A DNA stretch of 64,000 bases from contig NZ_CP031727.1 of assembly GCF_008806955.1 (NCBI RefSeq), positions 744,001 through 808,000 on the forward strand, written 5' to 3'. Shown here piece by piece: positions 1 to 8,531 of this stretch (positions within the stretch are counted from its first letter, which is position 1; every line of letters begins with the position of its first letter). The translations under genes were made by a program, and so were the position numbers. The notes under the pieces are model-generated. The model was not told where the DNA came from. It saw nothing but the letters and a program-made list of their open reading frames with translations, and did not search any database. This stretch comes from Cellvibrio sp. KY-YJ-3 (GTDB lineage: Bacteria; Pseudomonadota; Gammaproteobacteria; Pseudomonadales; Cellvibrionaceae).

Positions 1-536
1 AATGCCTGCACTGCCAGCGAGCGCAGGCGCGGTTGGGTCAAGCCTTCGGTGGCGGGGTAAATCGGGGTGAGCGACTGTTCCAGCGGCAGCGGCGCGGCGC
101 TATCCAGCTCGTCGTATTCGGGGTGGTACATCTCCAAACCCGCGGCGCCGCGGCGTGTCTCACCAAAAATACGCAGGCGTGTGCCCTGCACCAACCGCTG
201 TTTTTGCGCATTGTTGAAGTGATAAAAACGCAGGGTAATAGTGCCAGTGCCGTCCTGCACCTTGCATACCAGACTGCGGCGCTTGCCAAATACCACGTCG
301 CAGGCGCGCACCTCCGCCTCCAACACCGCATTGATATTGGGCTGTAGCGCGCCAATCGGCGTAATACGGGTGCGATCCATATAGCGCAGGGGCAGATGGA
401 GCAGAATGTCTTGCACGCTAAACAGGCCGATCTTTGCCAATTTAGCCGCTAAAATGGCACCAACCCCCTTAATCGCGGTGACCGGGATCTGGTCGAGAGT
501 TTTACTGGTATTGATGGCTATGCTCACATTGGACAT
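1..536 (-). CDS. recG: ATP-dependent DNA helicase RecG, N-terminal part (cut by window edge)
   Basis: Translating the reverse strand from the ATG at 536 gives an open frame running off the left edge (about 178 residues). It opens with a helix-hairpin-helix-like stretch (IPVTAIKGVGAILAAKLAKI), then FSVQDILLHLPLRYMDRTRI, which is typical of the RecG wedge region, and continues into the OB-fold wedge. RecG is a branch-migrating helicase that remodels stalled replication forks and Holliday junctions. The helicase motifs lie outside the window. The start is 12 bases past the oxyR stop, so the two are probably co-transcribed, as in Pseudomonas. No strong Shine-Dalgarno sequence is visible before this ATG, so the exact start is less certain than the identity. 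Confidence 0.9.
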   Translation of the reverse strand, partial: MSNVSIAINTSKTLDQIPVTAIKGVGAILAAKLAKIGLFSVQDILLHLPLRYMDRTRITPIGALQPNINAVLEAEVRACDVVFGKRRSLVCKVQDGTGTITLRFYHFNNAQKQRLVQGTRLRIFGETRRGAAGLEMYHPEYDELDSAAPLPLEQSLTPIYPATEGLTQPRLRSLAVQA

Positions 537-548
537 CAAAGATCATGC

Positions 549-1463
549 CTAATGGCGACAGGCCTTGATCGCCGTGCGCAGCGCGTCAATCGCTTTGTGA
601 CGGGGGAAACTCGCGCGCCAGGCCAGAGCCACAGTGCGGCTGGGTGAAGGTTCGGTAAAGGGGCGAGTGACCAGTACTTCGGCGCTGTAGAGTGAACTTT
701 CAGCGGCAGACGCGGGCAGAATGGTCAGGCCGAGACCCGAGGCCACCATGTGGCGCAGGGTTTCAAGGGAACTGCCCTCGGCGGCGGTGCGCACGTTGCT
801 GCTATTGGCGCTGGCTTCGGCGCTGTGTTGCAGGCTAGGGCAGGTGGTGAGCACCTGATCGCGGAAGCAATGGCCTTCGCCGAGCAATAACAGCTGCTCA
901 CTATTGAGATCGAGCGGGTCGATGGCGGTTTTGGCGGCGAGAGGGTGATCCTTGGGCATCAATACCACAAAGGGTTCGTCGTACAGCGCCTGGGTGACTA
1001 CGTCCGGTTCCACAAATGGCAGGGCGACAATAATCACATCCAGCTCGCCGTTGCGCAGTTTTTTGCGCAGGTTGTGGGTATAACCCTCTTCCACATAGAG
1101 CGGCATTTTGCTCGCCAACTGTTGCAGGTGGGGAATAAACTTGGGCAACAAGTAAGGCCCAATGGTGAAAATCGCGCCCACCGACAGCGGGCTGCTGAGC
1201 TGGTCTTTACCGGCGTCGGCCAGGTCTTTAATCGCCGCGGTCTGCTCCAACACTAAATTGGCCTGGGCGACAATTTGTTCGCCGAGTGGCGTGGGCTGCA
1301 CCCGCGACTTGGTGCGTTCAAACAGGGCTACCCCCAGCTCGTCCTCCAGCTTTTTCACCGCAATACTCAAGGTGGGCTGGCTAACGTAACAGCGGTCGGC
1401 GGCACGGCCAAAATGTTGTTCCTGGGCAAGGGTGACTATGTAGCGCAGTTCGGTCAGGGTCAT
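549..1463 (-). CDS. oxyR: Hydrogen peroxide-sensing LysR-type regulator OxyR
   Basis: This 304-residue LysR-family protein has an N-terminal winged helix-turn-helix (HFGRAADRCYVSQPTLSIAVKKLE, residues 17-40) and a substrate-binding-like sensor domain. The two redox cysteines fall at residues 199 and 208 (GHCFRDQVLTTC), matching the numbering of E. coli OxyR, where a disulfide between them activates the protein. The frame is open 29 codons further upstream, but the ATG at 1463 is preferred: a CGGAG ribosome site precedes it and MTLTELRYIV is the usual family start. It would activate peroxide defence genes. recG follows 12 bases downstream. A half-palindrome resembling an OxyR site lies just upstream, suggesting autoregulation. 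Confidence 0.95.
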   Translation of the reverse strand: MTLTELRYIVTLAQEQHFGRAADRCYVSQPTLSIAVKKLEDELGVALFERTKSRVQPTPLGEQIVAQANLVLEQTAAIKDLADAGKDQLSSPLSVGAIFTIGPYLLPKFIPHLQQLASKMPLYVEEGYTHNLRKKLRNGELDVIIVALPFVEPDVVTQALYDEPFVVLMPKDHPLAAKTAIDPLDLNSEQLLLLGEGHCFRDQVLTTCPSLQHSAEASANSSNVRTAAEGSSLETLRHMVASGLGLTILPASAAESSLYSAEVLVTRPFTEPSPSRTVALAWRASFPRHKAIDALRTAIKACRH

Positions 1464-1514
1464 AATACAGCTCCGCAGGATGGGCTTTTTTAAAAAGCGA
1501 GGGCGTTTCTTGGA

Positions 1515-1529
1515 ATAGCCTAAAACTAT
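1515..1529. promoter_or_regulatory. Candidate OxyR binding half-site between oxyR and the SDR gene
   Basis: ATAG, seven bases, CTAT lies 52 to 66 bases upstream of the oxyR start codon. This is the half-site spacing of the E. coli OxyR consensus (two ATAG-N7-CTAT units separated by 7 bases). A degenerate second unit (GCAA-N7-CAAA) follows at the correct spacing, so only one half is good. The position between divergent genes fits autorepression of oxyR or control of the SDR gene. This is inferred from sequence only. Confidence 0.4.
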
Positions 1530-1614
1530 CAGATAAGCAACATTTATCAAATACTAATTAACGCAACTTCACACCATCGCACCATCACACTATCACCCAA
1601 ATGAAACCGAACCT

Positions 1615-2478
1615 ATGAATGAACCTGTGTTGAGTGAAAAGTTATTAATTATCGGCTGCGGCGATATAGGCCAGCGCCTCGCACAGCAACTGGCGCCGCG
1701 CGGCTATGACATAACCGGCCTGCGCCGCCGCGCTTGCAGCGACCTGCCCTACCTCCGCTATCGCCAGTGTGATGTCACCCAGGCCGGGCAACTGGCGCCG
1801 ATCCTGGCTGAGGGTTTTGACGTGATTGTGATCAGCATGACGCCCGCCGAGCGCAGCGATGCGGGCTATCAACAAGCCTATGTGCAGAGCTGCCAGCAGT
1901 TGGTTGTAGGGCTAAAACAACAGACACACACACCGCGCCTGATCCTCTTTGTGTCCAGCACGGCGGTTTACGGCCAAAACGATGGCAGCTGGGTGGATGA
2001 AACATCGCCCACCCAGCCCGAGGGCTTTAGCGGTCAACGATTACTGGAAGCGGAGCAAACCCTGCTTAATAGCGGATATAACAGCAGTATCCTGCGTTTT
2101 AGCGGCATTTACGGTCCCGGCAGGAATCGCTTGATTGAGCAGGTGATCAACCACCGCGCCTCCGCCAGCCCTCATTACACCAATCGCATCCACGTTGAGG
2201 ATTGCGCCGGGGTGCTCGCCCACCTGATCGAATTGGCCAAAGTTCAAGCGCTGGAGCCAGTTTATCTGGCCACGGATTCCAGCCCCACCCCCATGCGGGA
2301 GGTGGTGAGTTGGATTGCGCAGCAACTGGATCTTAGCGACTTTTTGGCCGCCGATGCCGTCAACGAACGCGGCAATAAACGTATTAGCAACCAGCGCTTA
2401 CTCAGCACTGGCTACGTACTGCGCTACCCGGATTTCAGGCTGGGCTATCGCGAGTTAATCGCCGACTATCGCCACTAA
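1615..2478 (+). CDS. YeeZ-like NAD(P)-binding SDR family protein
   Basis: This 287-residue protein has a Rossmann nucleotide-binding motif at its N-terminus (IIGCGDIGQRLA, residues 12-23) and the extended-SDR stretch FVSSTAVYGQNDGSWVDE in the middle, with ILRFSGIYGPGR further on. This pattern matches YeeZ-type atypical NAD-dependent epimerase/dehydratases, whose substrate is unknown. It is transcribed divergently from oxyR. Its stop overlaps the stop of the convergent CE12 esterase gene by two bases. No specific reaction can be assigned from sequence. Confidence 0.85.
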   Translation: MNEPVLSEKLLIIGCGDIGQRLAQQLAPRGYDITGLRRRACSDLPYLRYRQCDVTQAGQLAPILAEGFDVIVISMTPAERSDAGYQQAYVQSCQQLVVGLKQQTHTPRLILFVSSTAVYGQNDGSWVDETSPTQPEGFSGQRLLEAEQTLLNSGYNSSILRFSGIYGPGRNRLIEQVINHRASASPHYTNRIHVEDCAGVLAHLIELAKVQALEPVYLATDSSPTPMREVVSWIAQQLDLSDFLAADAVNERGNKRISNQRLLSTGYVLRYPDFRLGYRELIADYRH

Positions 2479-3266
2479 TGGGCGGGTTGGAGGAACGGAA
2501 TCAATCCATCCACTACCAGTTTGGCGGTGACGGCAGCGCCCTCGGGCTGGAAGTGGGTATTGTCCTTGAGGCCGTCGGGATAGGCCGGATACTTGCCGGC
2601 GGGCAAGTTCATAAAATAATGGCTGCTGACGTAGGCTTCGCCCTTGGCGCTAAAAAATTCAGCCGATAACAAACCCAAATCCAGCAGCGGTACCGCTAAC
2701 TCCTGCGCCACGTCCCGGGCGGCGGCGGGATAGTCGCCGTGCGCATTGCCCAATTTACCCTCCATCCAAGGGTAGTTGCGGCTCACCGGGGTGAGCACTA
2801 CCGGCCGTGCTTGTCGCTCCCGAGCCTGCTGCACAAACAAGCGCAAATACTGTTTATAGGCGGCGATGTTGGTGTAGCGCTCGGTTTTGTCGACGGCGGC
2901 ATCGTTGTGGCCAAACTGTATCAATACCCAATCACCCGGCTGCAGGTTGCGATAAATTTCATCCCACCGCCCCTCTTCAAAAAAAGTCCGTGTGCTGCGC
3001 CCACCGCGCGCTTTATTCGCCACAAGCAGTTGTTTTGCACCAAAGAGCTGCTGGCGCTGCGCCACTGGCAGCACATCAAGTTGCGCCTGCAACGCCTGGC
3101 CCCAGCCGGTGACCGGGTGGCGTTTGGCTTGATAGTCTTCATTCAAGGTGTGGTCAGCGGCGGTGGAATCCGAGGCGATATAAATAGTGCTACTACTGGT
3201 CTTGGGCAATTGACTGCAACCGCCCAAGACTAAACACAGGCTCATCAACACAACATAGATTTTCAC
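2475..3266 (-). CDS. CE12-type rhamnogalacturonan acetylesterase (SGNH lipoprotein)
   Basis: This 263-residue SGNH/GDSL hydrolase resembles carbohydrate esterase family 12, which removes acetyl groups from the pectin backbone rhamnogalacturonan. The signal peptide ends in a lipobox LGGC (Cys17), so it is probably an outer-membrane or periplasmic lipoprotein. Block I is ASDSTAAD with nucleophile Ser34; RGGRSTRTF (87-95) is block II; GHND (119-122) is block III; Asp235 and His238 in DNTH complete the triad. The start is GTG at 3266, preceded by an AGGAG ribosome site. It lies downstream of a large TonB-dependent receptor on the same strand, but a terminator hairpin between them argues for separate or attenuated transcription. 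Confidence 0.85.
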   Translation of the reverse strand: MKIYVVLMSLCLVLGGCSQLPKTSSSTIYIASDSTAADHTLNEDYQAKRHPVTGWGQALQAQLDVLPVAQRQQLFGAKQLLVANKARGGRSTRTFFEEGRWDEIYRNLQPGDWVLIQFGHNDAAVDKTERYTNIAAYKQYLRLFVQQARERQARPVVLTPVSRNYPWMEGKLGNAHGDYPAAARDVAQELAVPLLDLGLLSAEFFSAKGEAYVSSHYFMNLPAGKYPAYPDGLKDNTHFQPEGAAVTAKLVVDGLIPFLQPAH

Positions 3267-3283
3267 AGACTACTCCTGGTTGT

Positions 3284-3310
3284 TAAAAAAACCGGAGCAC
3301 AGGGCTCCGG
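3284..3310 (-). terminator. Rho-independent terminator after the 1078-residue TonB receptor
   Basis: A 7-bp stem CCGGAGC/GCTCCGG (3292-3298 and 3304-3310) with a 5-base loop is followed on the minus strand by a run of T. It ends the receptor transcript just before the CE12 start. Confidence 0.85.
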
Positions 3311-3406
3311 AAAGGGTCATTGGCATCATGACAACAGCGGGGAAACTGCCGGCTTACACCGGCAGGTGGTACTTTCAATTACCTAAACACAATCACCTGA
3401 GCGGGC

Positions 3407-6400
3407 TTAGAACTTGTAGCGCGCACCCAGGTAGTACTGACGGCCCGTATGCGAGTATCTGAGCGGGGTCATTAGCTCGGAGTTATCGTAACGGTCATCA
3501 AACTCATCGGTCAGGTTGATGGCTTCAAAGGTCATGGTCAGCTGGTCGCTCAACTTGTACGACATATTAAAATCGTAGTTAGTGGTCGCTTGCTTACCCT
3601 GCACATCAGCGGTGTAGACATCATTACCATCCAAATCAAAACCCAGCTCGGGCACCAGAATGCCGGTCAGGTAGCGGTCGCGATAGGAAGTGGAGATACG
3701 CGCGCTGAAGGTGCCATCATCGTAGTAGAAGGTGGCGTTATAGGATTTGGGCGACATATTCACCAGATCATTGGTCTTATACACCGTGGTCACTTCACGG
3801 GTAGTGTTGTTCACAGAACTGCTTTCCACATAATCCAGTTCCGACTCCACCTGGGTGTAGTTTGCCTGGAAACCAAAGTTCTGCCACAGGCCGGGCAGGA
3901 AGGTGAACGGCTGCTGATAAGTCAACTCAAAACCCTGCAGCGGACCGCCGGGGGTGTTGTAGTAGCTCTGAACACTGAAGGATTCATTGCCATCAAACCC
4001 TTCCGGCAGTAGTTCCACTGGCCAGCCGGTCTGGTCCCAGGTTTGCACCTGACGCACGCGCTGGATATAGCTCTTGATGTCCTTGTAAAACACCGCTGCC
4101 GACAGCAATGCACCCTCGGAGAAATACCATTCCGCACCCAAGTCGTAGGTATCAGCGCGGTAGGGGTTTACCTGGGGGTTGCCCGCATTGATGCTGTAGA
4201 GCGCATCGTCATTGCTATAAGTGCTGGGGTTGCCGCTGATGGTGGGCGACAAGTGGTTGAGGTTAGGGCGCGCCATGGTTTTAGCCGCGCCAAACCGCAA
4301 TACCACATCCTCGGCCAGATCCCAGGCGAGGTTGATGGAGGGCAGCCAATCGTCGTAGTCATGGGTCGCCTCAATCGGTAAGTAATAACGCATACCCGGG
4401 GTCGCCGTTGCACTGGCGATACCGTAAAACTCCTCACTGCCCTCACAATTATTGTCGCCCGCCGGGATGGCCGGAATGGCAGGTGTAGTGTCTGTGGCCG
4501 GTACCGCGCGCACGCCGGGACAGGTCACATAACCGGAGGAGGTAATATTAGTTTTGCTGTAGCGTGTGCCCAGGTTGCCGCGCAGGTCGCGATCCCAAAG
4601 ATTGGCGGTAAAATCGATTTGGAAATAGGCGCCGTAGGTTTCTTCGTTCACGTCATAATTATTGCCCGAAGCACCAAAGTGACCAACGCTGGCCAGGGTG
4701 TAGTTACCGCCGGGTTGCCCGTTATCCTCATTGTTGTAGATGCCGAGCAGATCGGCGACCTGACCAAAGTCGGGTACCAGCCAGCTGTCCACTGCACCAT
4801 CCAACCCTTTGCCATAACCATCCAATACTTCACTGATATCGGCAACTGTCACCCCGCTGGGCAGGGCTTGGGGCAAGAGGCCATAACTCAGATGGCGGAA
4901 CTCCTGCGAGCGCATGGTGTAATCCTTGTAATTGACACCCGCGGTAAATTTCACCGCGTCATTCAGGTCGTAACTTAAATCGACCTTAGCCGTATCAAAG
5001 GTGTTATCCACATACATTGGGTTCAGACGCACTTCGCTGATATTGGAACCACGCGCCGAACCGTTGGAGTTTACGGGTACTTCGCCGTAACCCAGCCAGT
5101 CCCAGTTGTTGCTGTCCGTCAAGTCAAAGGGGAATACCATCGTGGGTTCTTTGAAACTCTGGCGCGCATCCCATACAAAACCGTCAAGGTCGGTATTGTC
5201 GAGGGTAATCAGCGAGTTGACCGGGCGCTCGTAATTGGACTCGGAAGTACCCACAATCGCATCCAGACGCAACTGGTCGTTAAACTCATGCTCCATGCTC
5301 AGGCTGTACTGCGCAAACTCGGTAGTTTCTTCAAACATCGCCGATTCGGTGCGGAAATCCACGTTATCCATCACCGCGTAAGTCAGGCGATTCAGTGAAT
5401 CCTTCTCTGCTTCACGCACGACAATCTGGGTTTTACCCCCCAAATTTACCGCGCGATGCAGGTTGACCCCCAGGGTATCCTCGCGCTGGTTTTTTTCGTA
5501 ATTGGAGTAAAGGATATCCAGGTTAAACAGCGTGGAATCACTCGGCTGGAATTGGAAAGCCGCGGTCACACCCAAGCGGCTCAAGTCATGCTCCTGACGG
5601 CGCCAGCCAGGGTAGCGCGGGTGCCAGGATTCCGTTGCGGTTTCATAGGCGGCGATATTTTCCGGCGTATTGGCCGGGCGCGGCAGGCCTGTGGCACAGT
5701 TGTTCTCATCGATACCAAAAGTGCCGTAGCCGTTATTGCGATTGAGGTTGGCTGCACTGCCGGTTTCATTGCTAATCGGGTTGCGCGGTGTTTGTGGGTC
5801 ATAGCCCACTGGCGAGCAAAAACCGTACATGTTGTTCGGATTGGCAATCCCCGTTACCGGGCGACCAGTATTGGCGTTGCCGCCAGTACCAAAACCATTG
5901 CCCCAGTCAAAGCGCACCGGGTTGAAGCCCTCTTCCAAAATTTCCCGCTCGCTGTAAGACAGCGACATTAAGGCACCAAAGCGACCATCCTCGGTTTTAT
6001 TGCTGATCAATCCAGAGAAACGGGGGTCGGTGCTTTCACTCAGTTCGTTGTAACCACCCTGAGCGCTAGCTGAAAACTGAAAGCCATCAAAATCAAAGGG
6101 GCGCGATCCGCGTAAATCCACGGTAGACCCCAAAGAACCCTCATCGATTTGAGCTGATTGGGTTTTATTCACCTTCACCTCACTAAAGAGTTCGGAGGCG
6201 AAGGTATTGAAATCAAAGCCGCGACTGCGGTTGGGACCGTTGGAGCCCTGCCCGGCGGTGGACAAGGCCTCCAGGCCATTGATGCGTACCCGGGTAAAAT
6301 CCGAACCCAAACCGCGGATCGAAATCTGGCGCCCTTCGCCACCATCGCGGTCAATAGAGACGCCGGCGATGCGCTGCATGGATTCTGCCAGGTTCATATC

Positions 6401-6643
6401 GGGGAATTTACCTATATCTTCGGCAACAATCGCATCCACCTGGGTGGTGCTATTGCGCTTGATATCCAGTGCCTGCGCCAAACTGGCGCGGTAGCTACCG
6501 GTTACTACCACTTCTTCCAAATCTTTATTGTTCTCTTGCGCAAAAACAGCCGGAGCACTCGCTGCACAGGCAATGGCAACTGCCAGCAATTTTTGGTGAT
6601 AGGTGTGAGTTGTGGCCGCAGGGGCCTTGTCTTTGTTGAACAC
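3407..6643 (-). CDS. Large TonB-dependent outer-membrane receptor, probably for oligosaccharides
   Basis: This 1078-residue protein starts with a signal peptide (about residues 1-35, cleavage near AVFA-QEN), then a TonB-box-like segment LEEVVVTGSYRASL. The plug domain follows (DIGKFPDMNLAESMQRIAGVSIDRDGGEGRQISIRGL), then a long beta-barrel ending in an aromatic residue (YYLGARYKF). Length and plug sequence match the TonB-Xanth-Caul type common in plant-polysaccharide degraders, which usually carry oligosaccharides rather than iron. The start is GTG at 6643 with GGGAG eight bases upstream. The adjacent CE12 esterase suggests a pectin fragment as substrate; that is inference. Two LacI-type palindromes upstream suggest sugar-responsive control. 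Confidence 0.88.
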   Translation of the reverse strand: MFNKDKAPAATTHTYHQKLLAVAIACAASAPAVFAQENNKDLEEVVVTGSYRASLAQALDIKRNSTTQVDAIVAEDIGKFPDMNLAESMQRIAGVSIDRDGGEGRQISIRGLGSDFTRVRINGLEALSTAGQGSNGPNRSRGFDFNTFASELFSEVKVNKTQSAQIDEGSLGSTVDLRGSRPFDFDGFQFSASAQGGYNELSESTDPRFSGLISNKTEDGRFGALMSLSYSEREILEEGFNPVRFDWGNGFGTGGNANTGRPVTGIANPNNMYGFCSPVGYDPQTPRNPISNETGSAANLNRNNGYGTFGIDENNCATGLPRPANTPENIAAYETATESWHPRYPGWRRQEHDLSRLGVTAAFQFQPSDSTLFNLDILYSNYEKNQREDTLGVNLHRAVNLGGKTQIVVREAEKDSLNRLTYAVMDNVDFRTESAMFEETTEFAQYSLSMEHEFNDQLRLDAIVGTSESNYERPVNSLITLDNTDLDGFVWDARQSFKEPTMVFPFDLTDSNNWDWLGYGEVPVNSNGSARGSNISEVRLNPMYVDNTFDTAKVDLSYDLNDAVKFTAGVNYKDYTMRSQEFRHLSYGLLPQALPSGVTVADISEVLDGYGKGLDGAVDSWLVPDFGQVADLLGIYNNEDNGQPGGNYTLASVGHFGASGNNYDVNEETYGAYFQIDFTANLWDRDLRGNLGTRYSKTNITSSGYVTCPGVRAVPATDTTPAIPAIPAGDNNCEGSEEFYGIASATATPGMRYYLPIEATHDYDDWLPSINLAWDLAEDVVLRFGAAKTMARPNLNHLSPTISGNPSTYSNDDALYSINAGNPQVNPYRADTYDLGAEWYFSEGALLSAAVFYKDIKSYIQRVRQVQTWDQTGWPVELLPEGFDGNESFSVQSYYNTPGGPLQGFELTYQQPFTFLPGLWQNFGFQANYTQVESELDYVESSSVNNTTREVTTVYKTNDLVNMSPKSYNATFYYDDGTFSARISTSYRDRYLTGILVPELGFDLDGNDVYTADVQGKQATTNYDFNMSYKLSDQLTMTFEAINLTDEFDDRYDNSELMTPLRYSHTGRQYYLGARYKF

Positions 6644-6766
6644 AGCGTGATCTCCCTCATTATCTTTATGGTTTTGGTATCAATCATTAACTTCATCAAT
6701 CACAACCCCCGAGAATAATGCTTAAAACTATTCCCGGATGATGCTAACTCGAAAAAGCTAAGTTTT

Positions 6767-6798
6767 AGTATAAAAGACCATTTGATAAAAAGAGTCAA
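6767..6798 (-). promoter_or_regulatory. Weak candidate promoter for the TonB receptor
   Basis: On the minus strand TTGACT (6793-6798) is followed by TATACT (6767-6772), good matches to sigma-70 hexamers, but with a 20-base spacer that is longer than ideal. The pair lies about 125 bases upstream of the receptor start. Confidence 0.3.
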
Positions 6799-6983
6799 CA
6801 GCTTGGAGGTTGGTCGCAAAATAAGGCGCCAAACAGGAAACATATCCTAAAAATGGGGCTTTTATATTGAGTGGAATTTGAAACAAGGCGGCGAGCGATC
6901 AATTTAATGGAGCTAATTTGATTAGCACGCAATTTTTGTCATCTATCGGGTTATCCAGCCATGTTCTTTACTTACGGCACAAG

Positions 6984-6997
6984 TGAAAACGATTACA
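6984..6997. promoter_or_regulatory. LacI-family-type operator candidate 1
   Basis: Read on the minus strand this is TGTAATCGTTTTCA, a full match to the general LacI/CcpA-type consensus TGWAANCGNTNWCA with a central CG. It shares the half-site CGATTACA with the palindrome at 7163-7180. The cognate regulator is not in the window. Confidence 0.4.
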
Positions 6998-7162
6998 TAT
7001 TGTGCGATGGCAAAACTGATCAAGTTACATGGGGCACCAGATCAAAACTGGCGCCAATATCAACATAAAAGAACAGATTTTTTCCTTAGTTGCCGCAAAG
7101 GAATTTACTGGAGGGGCAGATTTGCTACCTGCCCTGCCAGTTATAAAATGTATAAAAAAATA

Positions 7163-7180
7163 TGCGTAATCGATTACACA
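7163..7180. promoter_or_regulatory. LacI-family-type operator candidate 2
   Basis: The perfect 12-bp palindrome GTAATCGATTAC (7166-7177) has flanking TG and CA that extend the symmetry to TG-N-GTAATCGATTAC-N-CA. The central CG is characteristic of LacI-family operators. It is about 520 bases upstream of the receptor start and 175 bases from operator candidate 1, a spacing compatible with looping. Confidence 0.45.
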
Positions 7181-7249
7181 GCACCCAATCAAGGTTGAAT
7201 CCCGTCACCTTGGGTAACATCCACGGGAATCATCCAAATCGCAGGCAAT

Positions 7250-7278
7250 AAAAAACCGGCACTCAGGCCGGTTTTTTA
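7250..7278 (-). terminator. Terminator after the OmpA-family gene
   Basis: A near-perfect hairpin of the form A6-CCGGC-loop-GCCGG-T6 lies 16 bases past the stop of the ompA-like gene. Its symmetry would also stop transcripts from the other side. Confidence 0.85.
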
Positions 7279-7293
7279 ACACGCAAGAAACTA

Positions 7294-8337
7294 TTAATTG
7301 CGAGTTTCAGTCTTGGTTACCTTAGTAGACACTTGACCAACTACGCGACGGTTTTGCTCGCGACCATCAGCAGTCATGTTGTCTGCAACCGGTTTGGCTT
7401 CACCGTAACCAATTGCATTTACGCGATCAGCAGCAATACCGTATTTGGTAATCAGCGCTGCTTTCACTGCATCAGCACGGCTTTGTGAAAGCTTTTGGTT
7501 GTAGGCATCAGAACCCTGGCTATCAGTGTGGCCTTCAACAGTCACTTGAGTATCAGCATACTGATCCATAAAGGTAGCCAGTTTAGCTACTTCACCTTCA
7601 AAATCAGGCTTGATAACTGACTTGGCAGTATCGAAGGTAATGTTCAGTTCAATGGCAACAGTTTCAGTCAACTTCAAAGAACAACCAACAGCGTCAACCT
7701 TGTGAGTTGATGGGGTGTTAGGGCACTGGTCTTTGGAGTCAAATACACCGTCGCCATCGCTGTCTTTTTCAACAACCGGTGCTGGTGCTGGCGCTGCTTT
7801 TACTGGCGCAGGTGAACCGCCAAACAGATAGCTAATACCAGCATTCAGGGCTAGATCGGTGTACTCATTGTCCAAGCTATTGAAAGCGCGAACATCGGTG
7901 CGGAATTCCCAGTTACCGCCCAGTGAACGCTTAACACCGGCACCGAGGTTCAACAGGGTGTCGCGCTCGGATGATGGAGTAGCGGCGTTGAATTCACGCT
8001 CCTGGTCACCTACACCAAAGGCAACATAAGGGCGCCACAGGCTTTCAGTGTTGATGTTGTACAGGGCATCCAAACGGTATTGAGTGCCATCTACGTCAAC
8101 AGCGCCCGCTTGGGTTTCACTGTCCCACTTGCTGGCAACGGCTTCCAAAGTCCAGTTTTCGTTCAACACGTAACCAAAACCCAGACCCCAGGTATTGGCA
8201 TCTTCAAGAGCTTCGTCAAAGAATACACGGCCAGCATCGGCACGTACTTCGAATTTGTGGTTATCGGCGCTAGCGCCTGCTGATAAAGCGGCAATTACTG
8301 CAGATAAAGCTAATACTTGTGTGTGTTTCATAGTCAT
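7294..8337 (-). CDS. OmpA/OprF-like outer-membrane porin with TSP3 linker and peptidoglycan-binding domain
   Basis: This 347-residue protein has a signal peptide (about 1-24, cut near ASA-DN) and an eight-strand beta-barrel-like N-terminus (FEVRADAGRVFFDEALEDANTW, repeated aromatic/glycine strands to about 175). A Pro/Ala linker and a thrombospondin type 3 calcium-binding segment (DSDGDGVFDSKDQCPNTP) follow. The C-terminal OmpA domain carries EGHTDSQGSDAYNQKLSQSRA and AIGYGEAKP, which binds peptidoglycan diaminopimelate. The role is a structural link between outer membrane and cell wall, possibly with slow porin activity. Two in-frame ATGs are available (8337 and 8331); GGAG precedes both. 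It is flanked by its own terminator and is probably monocistronic. Confidence 0.93.
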   Translation of the reverse strand: MTMKHTQVLALSAVIAALSAGASADNHKFEVRADAGRVFFDEALEDANTWGLGFGYVLNENWTLEAVASKWDSETQAGAVDVDGTQYRLDALYNINTESLWRPYVAFGVGDQEREFNAATPSSERDTLLNLGAGVKRSLGGNWEFRTDVRAFNSLDNEYTDLALNAGISYLFGGSPAPVKAAPAPAPVVEKDSDGDGVFDSKDQCPNTPSTHKVDAVGCSLKLTETVAIELNITFDTAKSVIKPDFEGEVAKLATFMDQYADTQVTVEGHTDSQGSDAYNQKLSQSRADAVKAALITKYGIAADRVNAIGYGEAKPVADNMTADGREQNRRVVGQVSTKVTKTETRN

Positions 8338-8531
8338 AGTTCTCCGTTGAAAATAGCGAGTTCCAAAAAAACAATCGGGCTGGTTACTTTATACATACCC
8401 GGATTGATAAAAAATGATCAAAACGATCAGTCAACTACACCGGCTTAAAATCCGTTTCATGATTATTTTCAGTCGCTTACATTAACAAATTAAAGTGCTG
8501 TCTGCCAATTTAAGCGACTTTGAACGCCAGT

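Larger units (their letters stand above)
6644..7249. other. Long non-coding upstream region of the TonB receptor gene
   Basis: This 600-base stretch lies between the receptor start and the ompA terminator. I see no convincing gene: the one open frame of moderate size (6983-7198, plus strand) has no family resemblance and no ribosome site. It contains a weak promoter-like pair and two palindromes described separately, plus a short GGGCAG/CTGCCC stem-loop near 7113-7133. The length and content fit an extended regulatory region. Confidence 0.5.

Noticed and set aside
6983-7198. 71-residue plus-strand frame in the long gap before the TonB receptor
   Set aside because: No ribosome site and no recognisable domain; it spans both operator-like palindromes.
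7194-7222. TTGAATCCC on the plus strand as a third ECF-type promoter
   Set aside because: There is no CGT at the required 16-base spacing and no gene in the right orientation.
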